Source: a virus. From it: a stretch of DNA of 22,788 bases. Under the pieces are notes generated by a model that was given only the letters and a program-made list of their open reading frames with translations, did not search any database and had not been told where the DNA came from. How positions within the stretch are numbered: the stretch's first letter is position 1; the number at the start of each line of letters is the position of its first letter. This document shows, one piece after another, positions 13,475 to 19,703 of the stretch. The stretch covers positions 1-22,788 of the IMG/VR virus record IMGVR_UViG_3300027759_000451; one strand, given 5' to 3'. The position numbers and the translations under genes are program-made.

Positions 13475-14016
13475 GCCGCTTCCTCAAAGAAACTTTCTAA
13501 AGAAGCACCAGGTTGTGGTTTATTAGGATTGTTGAATACGGGTTTCTTATAGATTTTCAATCGAATCTTTTCTTGATAATGAATTCGGTTTTCTGTGCTT
13601 GAAGACCACTCAAGATTTGACGGATGATAGTTCATTCTATTAGAATCTAAATGATTGATTTGCATTTCTTTAAAGATATAATCTTTGATATTCTGTGGAG
13701 TATTATCCCAATCTTCTTGAGATACTTCTGCAGGTTTTAAAAAAGGAATGAATGTTTCTGCTACAATTCTATGAACTGCAACACCTCTAGGTTTACGTAA
13801 TCCACTACTGTAATCCTGCAACTTAACTCGTGGATAACGTTTTGACTCATCATACGAATAAGTCATCTTTTCACCAAAAGGCCAAACTTTGGTACTATAA
13901 ATTTGACCCGCATTATCAATGTAGTAATCTTCTAAGACATTACTTTGATATACACAAGGAACAACATTGTGTATCTTATGTTGTTCCTTGATCATTTCTA
14001 TTGTATTTGGTTGCAT
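13471..14016 (-). CDS. HNH homing-type endonuclease with clamp-binding-like C-terminus
   Basis: This is a 181-residue protein. YYIDNAGQIYSTKVW (31-45) is a NUMOD4-like strand motif. GVAVHRIVAETFIP (79-91) and INHLDSNRMNYHPSNLEWSS (120-139) form an HNH_3 nuclease core, with H122 and the N134/E136/W137 region. The tail ends PGASLESFFEEAA; SLESFF is nearly the same as the gp43 clamp-binding tail NLESFFG, and the DNA encoding it shares 17 identical bases with the gp43 end. HNH proteins of this type are usually free-standing mobile endonucleases. It has an AGGA ribosome site 8 nt before the ATG and a strong promoter inside a 17-bp inverted repeat. Confidence 0.85.
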   Translation of the reverse strand: MQPNTIEMIKEQHKIHNVVPCVYQSNVLEDYYIDNAGQIYSTKVWPFGEKMTYSYDESKRYPRVKLQDYSSGLRKPRGVAVHRIVAETFIPFLKPAEVSQEDWDNTPQNIKDYIFKEMQINHLDSNRMNYHPSNLEWSSSTENRIHYQEKIRLKIYKKPVFNNPNKPQPGASLESFFEEAA

Positions 14017-14043
14017 TATAATATTCCTGTGTATTGTGTGTAA

Positions 14044-14088
14044 GTTGACATTGTATTGATTATGTCATTTTATCAATACAATGTCAAC
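14044..14088. repeat. Perfect 17-bp inverted repeat surrounding a promoter
   Basis: GTTGACATTGTATTGAT (14044-14060) and ATCAATACAATGTCAAC (14072-14088) are perfect inverted arms with an 11-nt spacer. Each arm carries TTGACA. The minus-strand promoter for the HNH gene uses the right arm as -35, and its -10 lies across the left arm's inner edge. Confidence 0.85.
14059..14087 (-). promoter_or_regulatory. Sigma70-like promoter (GGTTGACA type) for the HNH-SGNH-tRNA operon
   Basis: On the minus strand GG-TTGACA, 17 nt and CATAAT lie about 45 nt upstream of the HNH ATG. The leader then carries ACACAATACACAGGA, much like the leader of the next HNH gene. It probably drives the whole block down to 10.87 kb, including both tRNAs. 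Confidence 0.8.
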
Positions 14089-14095
14089 CATGAAG

Positions 14096-14716
14096 TTATG
14101 CGACCATAAACTCTTTGCTCTTTCTGCCAGGAGTCGCATAATCTTTAAATATTTTTGTCTTATATGTATGGCAACATCCACACAATGTCTGCAGATTTTT
14201 TGGACGATTATCCCACGGTTTTCCATTTATGTGATCTACTTCTAATTGATCGTTAATCATAATAGTCGTGGTGCATGAAAAACCTAGACGACCATCTAAG
14301 TTTTCACAATAATCCTTACGATATTTCCTATAAGGATGTGTTGAGTTTTTCCAATCTGCTACAGTATCAAAACCTGCTTTTTCTGCTGCTATTTGATTAT
14401 TATATGCAAGATATTCTGCATACGTATCAAATCCTGCATTTAATGCAGTTTGACGCTGAATGTGTTTTGTATATTCTTTCCCAGACGAAAACCCTGCATT
14501 TTTTGCAAGAACATCTGTAAAATCAACCACGCCGTGTTTCTTTGCAACTTTTGCTCTGTAACATGTTGAACATTCAGAACGATACCTAGGACTTCCGTCC
14601 TTGTAAAGTTTACCTGCAATTTGCTTTGGTTTGACTTCGCATGTGATGCACCGAGGACGATCATCCGGGTGCGGGATCATTGGATTAACGCCATACGCCA
14701 TTGATGTTAAGCACAT
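14096..14716 (-). CDS. HNH endonuclease with zinc-finger CxxC pairs
   Basis: This is a 206-residue protein. An N-terminal zinc-ribbon-like region has CITC and CSTC pairs (near residues 23-26 and 49-52). A middle region has repeated NAGF/KAGFDT-type segments (KNAGFSSGKEYTKH, NAGFDTYAEYLAY, KAGFDTVADW), possibly DNA-binding repeats. The C-terminal HNH core is LEVDHINGKPWDNRPKNLQTLCGCCHTYKT, with DH, the N of NRPKNLQ and a terminal H, plus a CGCC zinc pair. The ATG at 14716 is chosen because AGGA stands 8 nt before it. It is a free-standing mobile-type endonuclease, next to a second, unrelated HNH gene. The stop lies close to the promoter of that gene. Confidence 0.88.
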   Translation of the reverse strand: MCLTSMAYGVNPMIPHPDDRPRCITCEVKPKQIAGKLYKDGSPRYRSECSTCYRAKVAKKHGVVDFTDVLAKNAGFSSGKEYTKHIQRQTALNAGFDTYAEYLAYNNQIAAEKAGFDTVADWKNSTHPYRKYRKDYCENLDGRLGFSCTTTIMINDQLEVDHINGKPWDNRPKNLQTLCGCCHTYKTKIFKDYATPGRKSKEFMVA

Positions 14717-14749
14717 ATCAAATATCCTGTGTGTTGTGTGATATTTATT

Positions 14750-14778
14750 ATATTAAGATTTTTTAATTATATTGTCAA
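14750..14778 (-). promoter_or_regulatory. Sigma70-like promoter (GGTTGACA type) for the zinc-finger HNH gene
   Basis: On the minus strand GG-TTGACA, 17 nt and TAATAT, followed by the ACACAACACACAGGA leader shared with other early-type genes here. It begins 10 nt after the coiled-coil gene stop. Confidence 0.8.
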
Positions 14779-14787
14779 CCGTTTATT

Positions 14788-14964
14788 TTATTCTGTCTGT
14801 AGTTGTATCTTCATCTGTTCTACTAATACAGTCATCTCACGAATTCTTATTTCTAAACTATGTATCAAAGCAAAATTCATAGTGACTAGTTTTTTATTCT
14901 GTTGTTGAAGATCAGCAAATTGCTGATCTCTATTGTAGTCGTGTATAGCATCATTATCAGTCAC
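14788..14964 (-). CDS. Small coiled-coil protein with GTG start
   Basis: This 58-residue protein is read from GTG at 14964, which overlaps the Bax-inhibitor gene stop (GTGA). The sequence is helical and heptad-like: DYNRDQQFADLQQQNKKLV, then HSLEIRIREMTVLVEQMKIQL to the end. There is no family assignment. The overlap junction and coiled-coil character support a real gene, probably needing coupling because no ribosome site other than GGGTGACCGC is visible. Confidence 0.6.
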   Translation of the reverse strand: MTDNDAIHDYNRDQQFADLQQQNKKLVTMNFALIHSLEIRIREMTVLVEQMKIQLQTE

Positions 14965-15662
14965 TTGCGGTCACCCATGATATGTAGGAGGCTAGTAAAG
15001 ATATTGACAAAGTCAAGATACAAGTTGAGAGCACCCATCACTCCTGCCTTCTCCTGTTCTTCACCGTATGATGAACCATAGTTGTCTTTGATCTGCTGCA
15101 TGTCATACGCAGTGAATCCGACAAAGATCACCACACCTAAGATGCTACAAACCATCTGAACTGCTGAGCTCTGCAGAAAGATATTGACAAGACCTGCCAA
15201 TACAATCCCAATTAATCCCATCATCAGGAGAGAGCCCATCTTACTAAGGTCACGCTTGGTGGTATATCCCCACAGCGCTGTGGTTCCAAAGGTTGCTGCA
15301 CTGATAAAGAACACTTGGGCAATAGACGCCATCGTATACACAGCAAAGATGCTGCTGAGGCTCAATCCCATCAATCCAGCAAACACCGCAAGACAAACCT
15401 TCGCTGTGTGAGCTCTCATCCCATCTAGCATGTAGCTCATACCAAGTGCCATTCCTAGAGGAGCAAGGATCACTAACCATTTGATTGGGCTTCCCCAGAT
15501 AGCAGCCATGATCTCAGGGCTGATCCCCACACCATAGGCAATCATACCGCTGATACCTAGCGCCATAGTCATATAGTTAAACACGGAGAGTAGATACGAC
15601 CTGAGGCCAGCATCATACTCCGCATACGAACTCGTCTCAGTACTAATCCATGGATTATTCAT
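14961..15662 (-). CDS. Bax inhibitor-1 / YccA family membrane protein
   Basis: This is a 233-residue protein with seven hydrophobic segments from about residue 25 to 225. N-terminal LRSYLLSVFNYMTMALGISG, the middle LSSIFAVYTMASIAQVFF with FGTTALWGYTTKRDLSKMG, and VIFVGFTAYDMQQIKDNY are signatures of the bacterial BI-1 family. The last Asp-containing segment corresponds to the di-aspartyl pH sensor of BsYetJ-type calcium leak channels. Bacterial members are inner-membrane proteins linked to calcium flux or to FtsH. A phage copy is unusual. GGAG stands 8 nt before the ATG. It ends the long DUF932 transcript or starts a subset; no own promoter is seen. The base composition is closer to gp43 than to the AT-rich cargo. 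Confidence 0.92.
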   Translation of the reverse strand: MNNPWISTETSSYAEYDAGLRSYLLSVFNYMTMALGISGMIAYGVGISPEIMAAIWGSPIKWLVILAPLGMALGMSYMLDGMRAHTAKVCLAVFAGLMGLSLSSIFAVYTMASIAQVFFISAATFGTTALWGYTTKRDLSKMGSLLMMGLIGIVLAGLVNIFLQSSAVQMVCSILGVVIFVGFTAYDMQQIKDNYGSSYGEEQEKAGVMGALNLYLDFVNIFTSLLHIMGDRK

Positions 15663-15698
15663 ATCGTCTACTCCGTTCCCGTTGATTTACCTGTATAC

Positions 15699-15992
15699 TC
15701 ATTCAGTCACCACTCGTTTCCATTCACCGCCATAGGACTTTAACCAAAGATTGCCATCTTCGCCAACAGCCATCGAAACCATTTTGGTTGGATCAGTGGT
15801 TGCCCAACCATCTAGTGTTAAGAAATTGCCAGAATTGCCATGAGCAATTTTTCTTGTCTCTTTTTTGGTTGCCGACAACATAAAAGAAGTTTGTTGGTCA
15901 TGAGGCTCACCTTCAGGTTTTGGTTTTGCAATTGCATTGACTGCAATAAAAGGTGAGAGTGCAAATGCTGCAAATAATCCACGTCTATTCAT
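15699..15992 (-). CDS. Small exported protein with Tat-like signal peptide
   Basis: This 97-residue protein has an N-terminus MNRRGLFAAFALSPFIAVNAIAK with a twin-arginine and a hydrophobic core, and a likely cleavage after AIA near residue 22. The mature part holds GWATTDPTKMVSMAVGEDGNLWLKSYGGEWKRV, which looks like a small beta-rich domain. There is no family match. The ribosome site AGAGGAA lies inside the 3' end of the upstream gene. Function unknown; a periplasmic location is inferred. Confidence 0.7.
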   Translation of the reverse strand: MNRRGLFAAFALSPFIAVNAIAKPKPEGEPHDQQTSFMLSATKKETRKIAHGNSGNFLTLDGWATTDPTKMVSMAVGEDGNLWLKSYGGEWKRVVTE

Positions 15993-15996
15993 CGTA

Positions 15997-16209
15997 TCAT
16001 TCCTCTACTTGTTTATAATGTTCAAGAGATTTGTATGGCCTGGTAGTTACCCTAAGAACAACAATCGTACCATCTGGTTTGTCTGATACATTCGTATGTA
16101 TTTGATTATATGTTAAGAGGTCAACATCATTGTCGATCACAGCCGCCTCGCCGATAAGTTGTGCTAGCTCATAAATTTTATCTTCAATAGCTTTTCGTTT
16201 ATTAGTCAT
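15997..16209 (-). CDS. Small hypothetical protein in the DUF932 chain
   Basis: This 70-residue protein (MTNKRKAIEDKIYELAQLIG ... YKSLEHYKQVEE) has an N-terminal helix and a beta-rich centre (IVVLRVTTRPY). There is no family assignment. I choose the ATG at 16209 rather than the GTG one codon earlier because GGGAG is then spaced 7 nt away. It follows the upstream stop by a few nucleotides. Confidence 0.65.
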   Translation of the reverse strand: MTNKRKAIEDKIYELAQLIGEAAVIDNDVDLLTYNQIHTNVSDKPDGTIVVLRVTTRPYKSLEHYKQVEE

Positions 16210-16213
16210 CACT

Positions 16214-16540
16214 CTACTCCCACTTCATATTGATCCAATCGGTGTCCTCAGGCATCAACAACGCATGTTCCTGATGTTCTTCTTTCAAATGATTATATAT
16301 CCCAGCCATCGGCATCTTTAGCATGTAGGTTTCTGGATGACACCAATATTCTGATCCTGTGTGTCCATGGAACACAAAGTATTCTTCGTCTTTCCAGTCA
16401 ACCTTCTTCTCGACTCGAGTGATCCCACTGTTCAGGCGCCAAGCACTGCCGCCTAGATACCCACCAGACCACCCGGCAAGGACCTTGTAGCCCTCTGGCA
16501 ACTTCAGCACGACCCAGCAGTCAGGTTGGTAGTAACTCAT
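16214..16540 (-). CDS. Hypothetical protein, Trp/Tyr-rich
   Basis: This 108-residue protein is of unknown function, beginning MSYYQPDCWVVLKLPEGYKV and rich in Trp, Tyr and Gly (AGWSGGYLGGSAWRLNSG), with HGHTGSEYWCHPETY in the middle. By eye it looks like a compact beta protein. The ATG overlaps the upstream stop (TGATG), with AGGAGA as ribosome site; an in-frame GTG lies directly upstream. It is part of the same tightly packed operon. Confidence 0.7.
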   Translation of the reverse strand: MSYYQPDCWVVLKLPEGYKVLAGWSGGYLGGSAWRLNSGITRVEKKVDWKDEEYFVFHGHTGSEYWCHPETYMLKMPMAGIYNHLKEEHQEHALLMPEDTDWINMKWE

Positions 16541-16788
16541 CACTCACTCTCCTCGATCTGATCATATGCTTTCTTCAGGATCTTATGGATGGTGTCAACT
16601 GCATCACGGAATTCTAGATACTCATCAACCCGTATATCGACTATCTGCGGTTTCTCTGTCCATCCCCATTCTTCCCAGGCATAGTTTTCTAGTAACTTTG
16701 CATCTATCAAGTTAGGGCTATCACCGATGCCACTAGGAATTTCACCATCATCACCAATCACATTGTAATCATCTATATATACTTTCAT
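16540..16788 (-). CDS. Small acidic hypothetical protein
   Basis: This 82-residue strongly acidic protein (MKVYIDDYNVIGDDGEIPSG at the start, EYLEFRDAVDTIHKILKKAY at the end) has no family assignment. The start is the ATG at 16788, just after an in-frame GTG, with GGGGG as ribosome site. It overlaps the coiled-coil gene stop (TGATG). Confidence 0.65.
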   Translation of the reverse strand: MKVYIDDYNVIGDDGEIPSGIGDSPNLIDAKLLENYAWEEWGWTEKPQIVDIRVDEYLEFRDAVDTIHKILKKAYDQIEESE

Positions 16789-16940
16789 CACTTACCCCCT
16801 GTTGCTTTAGCGATTACGGCTTCTGCCTTGGCGATATCATTTACCGACAACTGGTCATGCCAACGCACCATGTGTTTCAACATTTCTACCAACTCAGCGT
16901 TTTGCTCCTGCAACTGTTCAATCTCGGCGATCTGACTCAT
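16788..16940 (-). CDS. 50-residue coiled-coil protein
   Basis: This short gene encodes MSQIAEIEQLQEQNAELVEM, a clear leucine-spaced helix, followed by MVRWHDQLSVNDIAKAEAVI. Both ends overlap neighbours in TGATG junctions, and GGGAG is the ribosome site, so I think it is a real gene despite its size. Function unknown. Confidence 0.65.
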   Translation of the reverse strand: MSQIAEIEQLQEQNAELVEMLKHMVRWHDQLSVNDIAKAEAVIAKATGGK

Positions 16941-17047
16941 CACATACTCCCATTCATTTTATATAAGAAAAACATTACAGAAGAGACACCAGCAACCCAG
17001 GCAAGAGCCTGGATCGCCTGTAGCAAATTTGGACCTATCTCGATCAT
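16940..17047 (-). CDS. 35-residue membrane peptide
   Basis: This short frame has one hydrophobic helix (LLQAIQALAWVAGVSSVMFFLY). Its ATG overlaps the DUF932 stop (ATGA) and its TGA overlaps the next ATG (TGATG). The perfect junctions at both ends are the main evidence. Function unknown. Confidence 0.55.
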   Translation of the reverse strand: MIEIGPNLLQAIQALAWVAGVSSVMFFLYKMNGSM

Positions 17048-17979
17048 GCTGCCTCTGCAAATTCTACTGCCTTTTCCAAAGCAACCAACTTACGCTTGCG
17101 ATTGTCACCATACCAAGCACTCTGCAGACGAGTTTCCTGTGAGTGACCGAGAACGTGGTCGACAACATAGGTAGTCGCATTGAATGCCTGCCAGAAAGAA
17201 TTCTTACCGAATTCTGCACCAGGTTGAGTTTCGAGAACCTCAAAGGCCTGAGTCGCAGGACGAGACATGATTGAGTTGTCTTTCTTGGTCAAAGAAGGAA
17301 ACACTTCCTTAAGATACTCAACGACTGATTCTGTTGTGTATGTCTTGGATGCCAAGAACTCTGCCATATCCTTGTAGGTGCCGAGTTTCTTAGAAGCAAC
17401 ACCAAGGGTCTGCTTTACTAGTTCGGGATTGAAAGCAGAACGATGATTGAGGCGAACCATAAGATCAGACTTACCCGCAAGAGAAAGGGTAAGAGTGTTG
17501 TTGCAAACAACACGGATAGGGGTAAAGCGAATATCAATGCAACGACCATACTCATGAGGATTAGAGAAGAGAAGGTAAGAATCAATTTTGTCGCCTCCTA
17601 AAATCTCGAAGGAATCTTTCACCTTTGCGAGAGCCCAAACATTTTTGCCCTGCTTGAGCGAACCAGCAGTGTGCATTTCCATGTCACCTTCCATCACAAA
17701 GTCATTGAAGAACTCAAATGCTTGGTGATTCTGACAAGGTTTCCAGTCATCAGAAACCATAGACAGGATAGAATTATCTGACGAGCGAACCAGTGCCTGT
17801 TGACCAGTTACGATCTGCTCGCCATTGATATTGACGAAAGAGGGCATCTTGTCGACTGTCCAGTCAAGACCTGCTTTGACCAACATCTGATCAGGAGTCA
17901 AGTCATTGTGAACTGGAACACCTAGACCATGCCAAGGCGTTTCACCTGCATATGCCATTGTTTCTACTTCATGTGCCAT
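17044..17979 (-). CDS. DUF932 phage/plasmid-like protein
   Basis: This 311-residue protein matches the DUF932 (phage/plasmid-like TIGR03299) family: MAYAGETPWHGLGVPV near the N-terminus, QALVRSSDNSILSMVSDDWKP, then DSYLLFSNPHEYGRCIDIRFTPIRVVCNNTLTLSL and a C-terminal FWQAFNATTYVVDHVLGHSQETRLQSAWYG. Length is typical. The family is common on phages and plasmids; the biochemical role is not established. The ribosome site AGGA is 8 nt before the ATG. A strong promoter at 18018-18046 starts here, and at least six small genes follow with overlapping junctions. Confidence 0.92.
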   Translation of the reverse strand: MAHEVETMAYAGETPWHGLGVPVHNDLTPDQMLVKAGLDWTVDKMPSFVNINGEQIVTGQQALVRSSDNSILSMVSDDWKPCQNHQAFEFFNDFVMEGDMEMHTAGSLKQGKNVWALAKVKDSFEILGGDKIDSYLLFSNPHEYGRCIDIRFTPIRVVCNNTLTLSLAGKSDLMVRLNHRSAFNPELVKQTLGVASKKLGTYKDMAEFLASKTYTTESVVEYLKEVFPSLTKKDNSIMSRPATQAFEVLETQPGAEFGKNSFWQAFNATTYVVDHVLGHSQETRLQSAWYGDNRKRKLVALEKAVEFAEAA

Positions 17980-18017
17980 TGTATTAATCCTTTTGTATGT
18001 GTGTTGTTGATTATTTG

Positions 18018-18046
18018 ATATTAGATTATTTTAATAAAAGTGTCAA
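18018..18046 (-). promoter_or_regulatory. Sigma70-like promoter (GGTTGACA type) for the DUF932 operon
   Basis: On the minus strand GG-TTGACA, 17 nt and TAATAT. It lies in a 30-bp segment (18030-18059) that is repeated exactly at 18562-18591. The leader contains CAACACACA before the AGGA ribosome site. Confidence 0.85.
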
Positions 18047-18059
18047 CCATTATTTTAAA
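18030..18059. repeat. Exact 30-bp direct repeat, copy 1 (promoter module)
   Basis: The segment is identical to 18562-18591. It covers the -35 element and part of the spacer of each promoter, and the A/T-rich end of the gene before it. It points to duplication or recombination of a promoter cassette. Confidence 0.9.
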
Positions 18060-18321
18060 AAGATTCGACACTAAGAACTTGATTGAAGTGAACGAAGTAA
18101 CTCGAGCGACCAGCAGGTCCACGGAGATCTTCTTTTGTGTAGAAGGTTCTAACGTCAAAGCCTTCATAGTGCATGGTCTTATATCTGCCACGACCTTCAT
18201 TGAACTTGTTGCGATAGATACGACCCACTCGGCCATACTCAGTGCCGTATTTTTTGCTTTCCGAAAGAATAACGATAGAACCTGGACGGACGTCCTCAGC
18301 AGTAATTTTGATCTTCTTCAT
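18055..18321 (-). CDS. Small basic hypothetical protein
   Basis: This 88-residue protein begins MKKIKITAEDVRPGSIVILSE and contains GRVGRIYRNKFNEGRGRYKTM and FVHFNQVLSVESF. The first part resembles a small SH3-like or KOW-like beta fold by eye, but no family can be named. The ATG at 18321 is preferred over one at 18327 because AGAGGA is then 7 nt away. It follows the 61-residue gene and its stop touches the DUF932 promoter repeat. A plus-strand frame lies across this gene and the next but has no start signals. Confidence 0.65.
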   Translation of the reverse strand: MKKIKITAEDVRPGSIVILSESKKYGTEYGRVGRIYRNKFNEGRGRYKTMHYEGFDVRTFYTKEDLRGPAGRSSYFVHFNQVLSVESF

Positions 18322-18333
18322 AGTCATTTCCTC

Positions 18334-18519
18334 TTAGTTAGAAGTGTAATCTGTGCGGAGAATCTTGAAGTCAAACTTATGAACTTCGCTCGGATCGAGC
18401 ATCAGGAAGCATGTCCGGGCAAGGTCCGTCGCTGCTTCTGGGTTGATAGCACGGAAAGTTTCAATGCATTGGAGCGAACCATTTTCGTAGGTCCCGATAA
18501 CGAAAGTAAACTTTTGCAT
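18334..18519 (-). CDS. Small hypothetical protein with strong ribosome site
   Basis: This 61-residue protein (MQKFTFVIGTYENGSLQCIE ... FDFKILRTDYTSN) alternates strands and one helix (EAATDLARTCFLML). AAAGGAGATACAA before the ATG is a near-perfect ribosome site and is shared with the 18781 gene. There is no family assignment. It probably forms a short operon with the 18055-18321 gene. Confidence 0.7.
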   Translation of the reverse strand: MQKFTFVIGTYENGSLQCIETFRAINPEAATDLARTCFLMLDPSEVHKFDFKILRTDYTSN

Positions 18520-18549
18520 TTGTATCTCCTTTAATTCATCCTATAATTA

Positions 18550-18578
18550 AATATAAGATAATTTAATAAAAGTGTCAA
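18550..18578 (-). promoter_or_regulatory. Sigma70-like promoter (GGTTGACA type), upstream of the 61-residue gene
   Basis: On the minus strand GG-TTGACA, 17 nt and TATATT, followed by an AATTATAGGATGAATTAAAGG leader into the ribosome site. Confidence 0.85.
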
Positions 18579-18591
18579 CCATTATTTTAAA
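18562..18591. repeat. Exact 30-bp direct repeat, copy 2 (promoter module)
   Basis: Identical to 18030-18059, and again at the junction of a gene stop and a promoter. Confidence 0.9.
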
Positions 18592-18781
18592 GAATAATTT
18601 GACCATTGCAGAAAAGTTTCGTAATCCGTTCCCACGCAAGGCAATGCTCGACCAAGGAGTGAAAAGTTCCTGCTTTGAGGACTTTGCCAGTCGCTTTGTG
18701 TTTTGCAATCCAGTTGTTGGACCGATAGATTCTCCACTCAGTTTCAATCTGCTTGAGTTTTTCGTCTGAGACATTATCCAT
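18587..18781 (-). CDS. Small hypothetical protein
   Basis: This 64-residue protein (MDNVSDEKLKQIETEWRIYR ... WERITKLFCNGQIIL) has SNNWIAKHKATGKVLKAGTFHSL in the middle. There is no family assignment. The leader AAGGAGATACAAATG is almost the same as that of the 18519 gene. Its stop codon is inside the 30-bp repeat, immediately before the next promoter. Confidence 0.7.
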   Translation of the reverse strand: MDNVSDEKLKQIETEWRIYRSNNWIAKHKATGKVLKAGTFHSLVEHCLAWERITKLFCNGQIIL

Positions 18782-18810
18782 TTGTATCTCCTTATTTCAT
18801 TCTATAATTG

Positions 18811-18839
18811 AATATAAGATCTTTTTAAAATAATGTCAA
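18811..18839 (-). promoter_or_regulatory. Sigma70-like promoter, upstream of the 64-residue gene
   Basis: On the minus strand TTGACA (preceded by GC), 17 nt and TATATT. It is divergent from the plus-strand promoter at 18853-18881, with 13 bp between the two -35 elements. Confidence 0.85.
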
Positions 18840-18852
18840 GCGAAAAAAACGG

Positions 18853-18881
18853 TTGATTTCTTAAAAAAATTGTGCTATGTT
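18853..18881 (+). promoter_or_regulatory. Sigma70-like promoter for the HAD phosphatase
   Basis: GG-TTGATT, 17 nt and TATGTT, about 32 nt before the ATG, with an AAAAGGAACC ribosome site following. Confidence 0.7.
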
Positions 18882-18913
18882 AACAACATGATAAATAACA
18901 AAAAGGAACCAAT

Positions 18914-19531
18914 ATGCTACCATTCAGACAGTATCTAGAAGAAAAAACTTCTACCCTACACGTCTTCGACATTGACGATACGCTAGTTCATTCGACTGCT
19001 AAAGTTCATGTGAAAGATCAGCATGGGAATACTGTAAAGAAACTTTCTGCTTCTGATTACAATACGCATAAACTTGCATCTGGTCATCATTATGACTACA
19101 GAGAGTTTAAATCAGCGGATGTATTTCACAAGACATCTCGTCCTATACATAGCATGATCAAAACAATCAATGCTGCTCATGCGACTGTTAGGAAGAATCC
19201 AAAGAACAGAACGGTAATCAATACTGCAAGATCTGACTTTGATAATAAAGATAAGTTCCTGCATACTCTGAAGTCACACGGGATCCATCACATTGATAAG
19301 ATTCATGTGCATAGAGCAGGTAATGTGCCAGGTGAAGGATCACCAGCACACAAGAAACTTACTTTCATCAGACAGCATCTTGCAAAGCATCCATACACTC
19401 ATGTGAGGATGTATGATGATTCTCATGAGAATTTACACGCTTTCTTAGGATTAAAACATGAATATCCGCATGTCCGTTTCCATGCCTACCACGTTGGTCA
19501 TCAAGGTAAGATGTCTAAATTTACTGGTTGA
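18914..19531 (+). CDS. HAD-superfamily phosphatase
   Basis: This is a 205-residue protein. Motif I is DIDDT (19-23: nucleophile Asp and general acid Asp), motif II TARSD (104-108), and motif III/IV YDDSHEN (167-173); a lysine between them may be K118 or K120. HAD phosphatases of this kind in T4-like phages include the 3'-phosphatase half of polynucleotide kinase, but there is no kinase P-loop here. The substrate could be nucleic acid ends or a small phosphate ester. The ribosome site is AAAAGGAACC. The stop codon TGA lies within the -35 of the next promoter. Confidence 0.8.
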   Translation: MLPFRQYLEEKTSTLHVFDIDDTLVHSTAKVHVKDQHGNTVKKLSASDYNTHKLASGHHYDYREFKSADVFHKTSRPIHSMIKTINAAHATVRKNPKNRTVINTARSDFDNKDKFLHTLKSHGIHHIDKIHVHRAGNVPGEGSPAHKKLTFIRQHLAKHPYTHVRMYDDSHENLHAFLGLKHEYPHVRFHAYHVGHQGKMSKFTG

Positions 19532-19556
19532 CAATTTTATTAAATGATCTTATACT
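19528..19556 (+). promoter_or_regulatory. Sigma70-like promoter (GGTTGACA type) for the arfA-like gene
   Basis: GG-TTGACA, 17 nt and TATACT; the -35 contains the stop codon of the HAD gene. The ATG of the arfA-like gene is 25 nt downstream of the -10. Confidence 0.85.
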
Positions 19557-19580
19557 TAGTATATGATCGGAGATAAGGAA

Positions 19581-19703
19581 ATGAAACAGCGTTCAGTTAC
19601 TGCTAAGGCGTTAGCAGATTCAAAATACCGCCAGCGCATTGTCCTTGCTAAAAAGGGCAAAGGGTCTTATTCACGTAAAGGCAAAAAGTCATGCGTAAAG
19701 TAA
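19581..19703 (+). CDS. arfA: ArfA-like alternative ribosome-rescue factor
   Basis: This is a 40-residue basic protein. The stretch AKALADSKYRQRIVLAKKGK and the following GSYSRKGK match E. coli ArfA, where [20 protein letters not shown] and SYMRKGK form the RF2-binding helix and the basic tail that enters the empty mRNA channel. ArfA frees ribosomes stalled at the end of broken mRNA by recruiting RF2. The phage protein ends soon after the tail, near the size of the active truncated E. coli form, and has its own stop codon. GGAG stands 8 nt before the ATG. Its last 13 nt overlap the next gene in another frame. Too short for a certain call, but the motif is distinctive. Confidence 0.8.
   Translation: MKQRSVTAKALADSKYRQRIVLAKKGKGSYSRKGKKSCVK

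Noticed and set aside
18040-18534. Plus-strand open frame of 164 codons
   Set aside because: It is antisense to two minus-strand genes that have strong ribosome sites and a promoter; the plus frame has neither and its composition looks like a mirror image.
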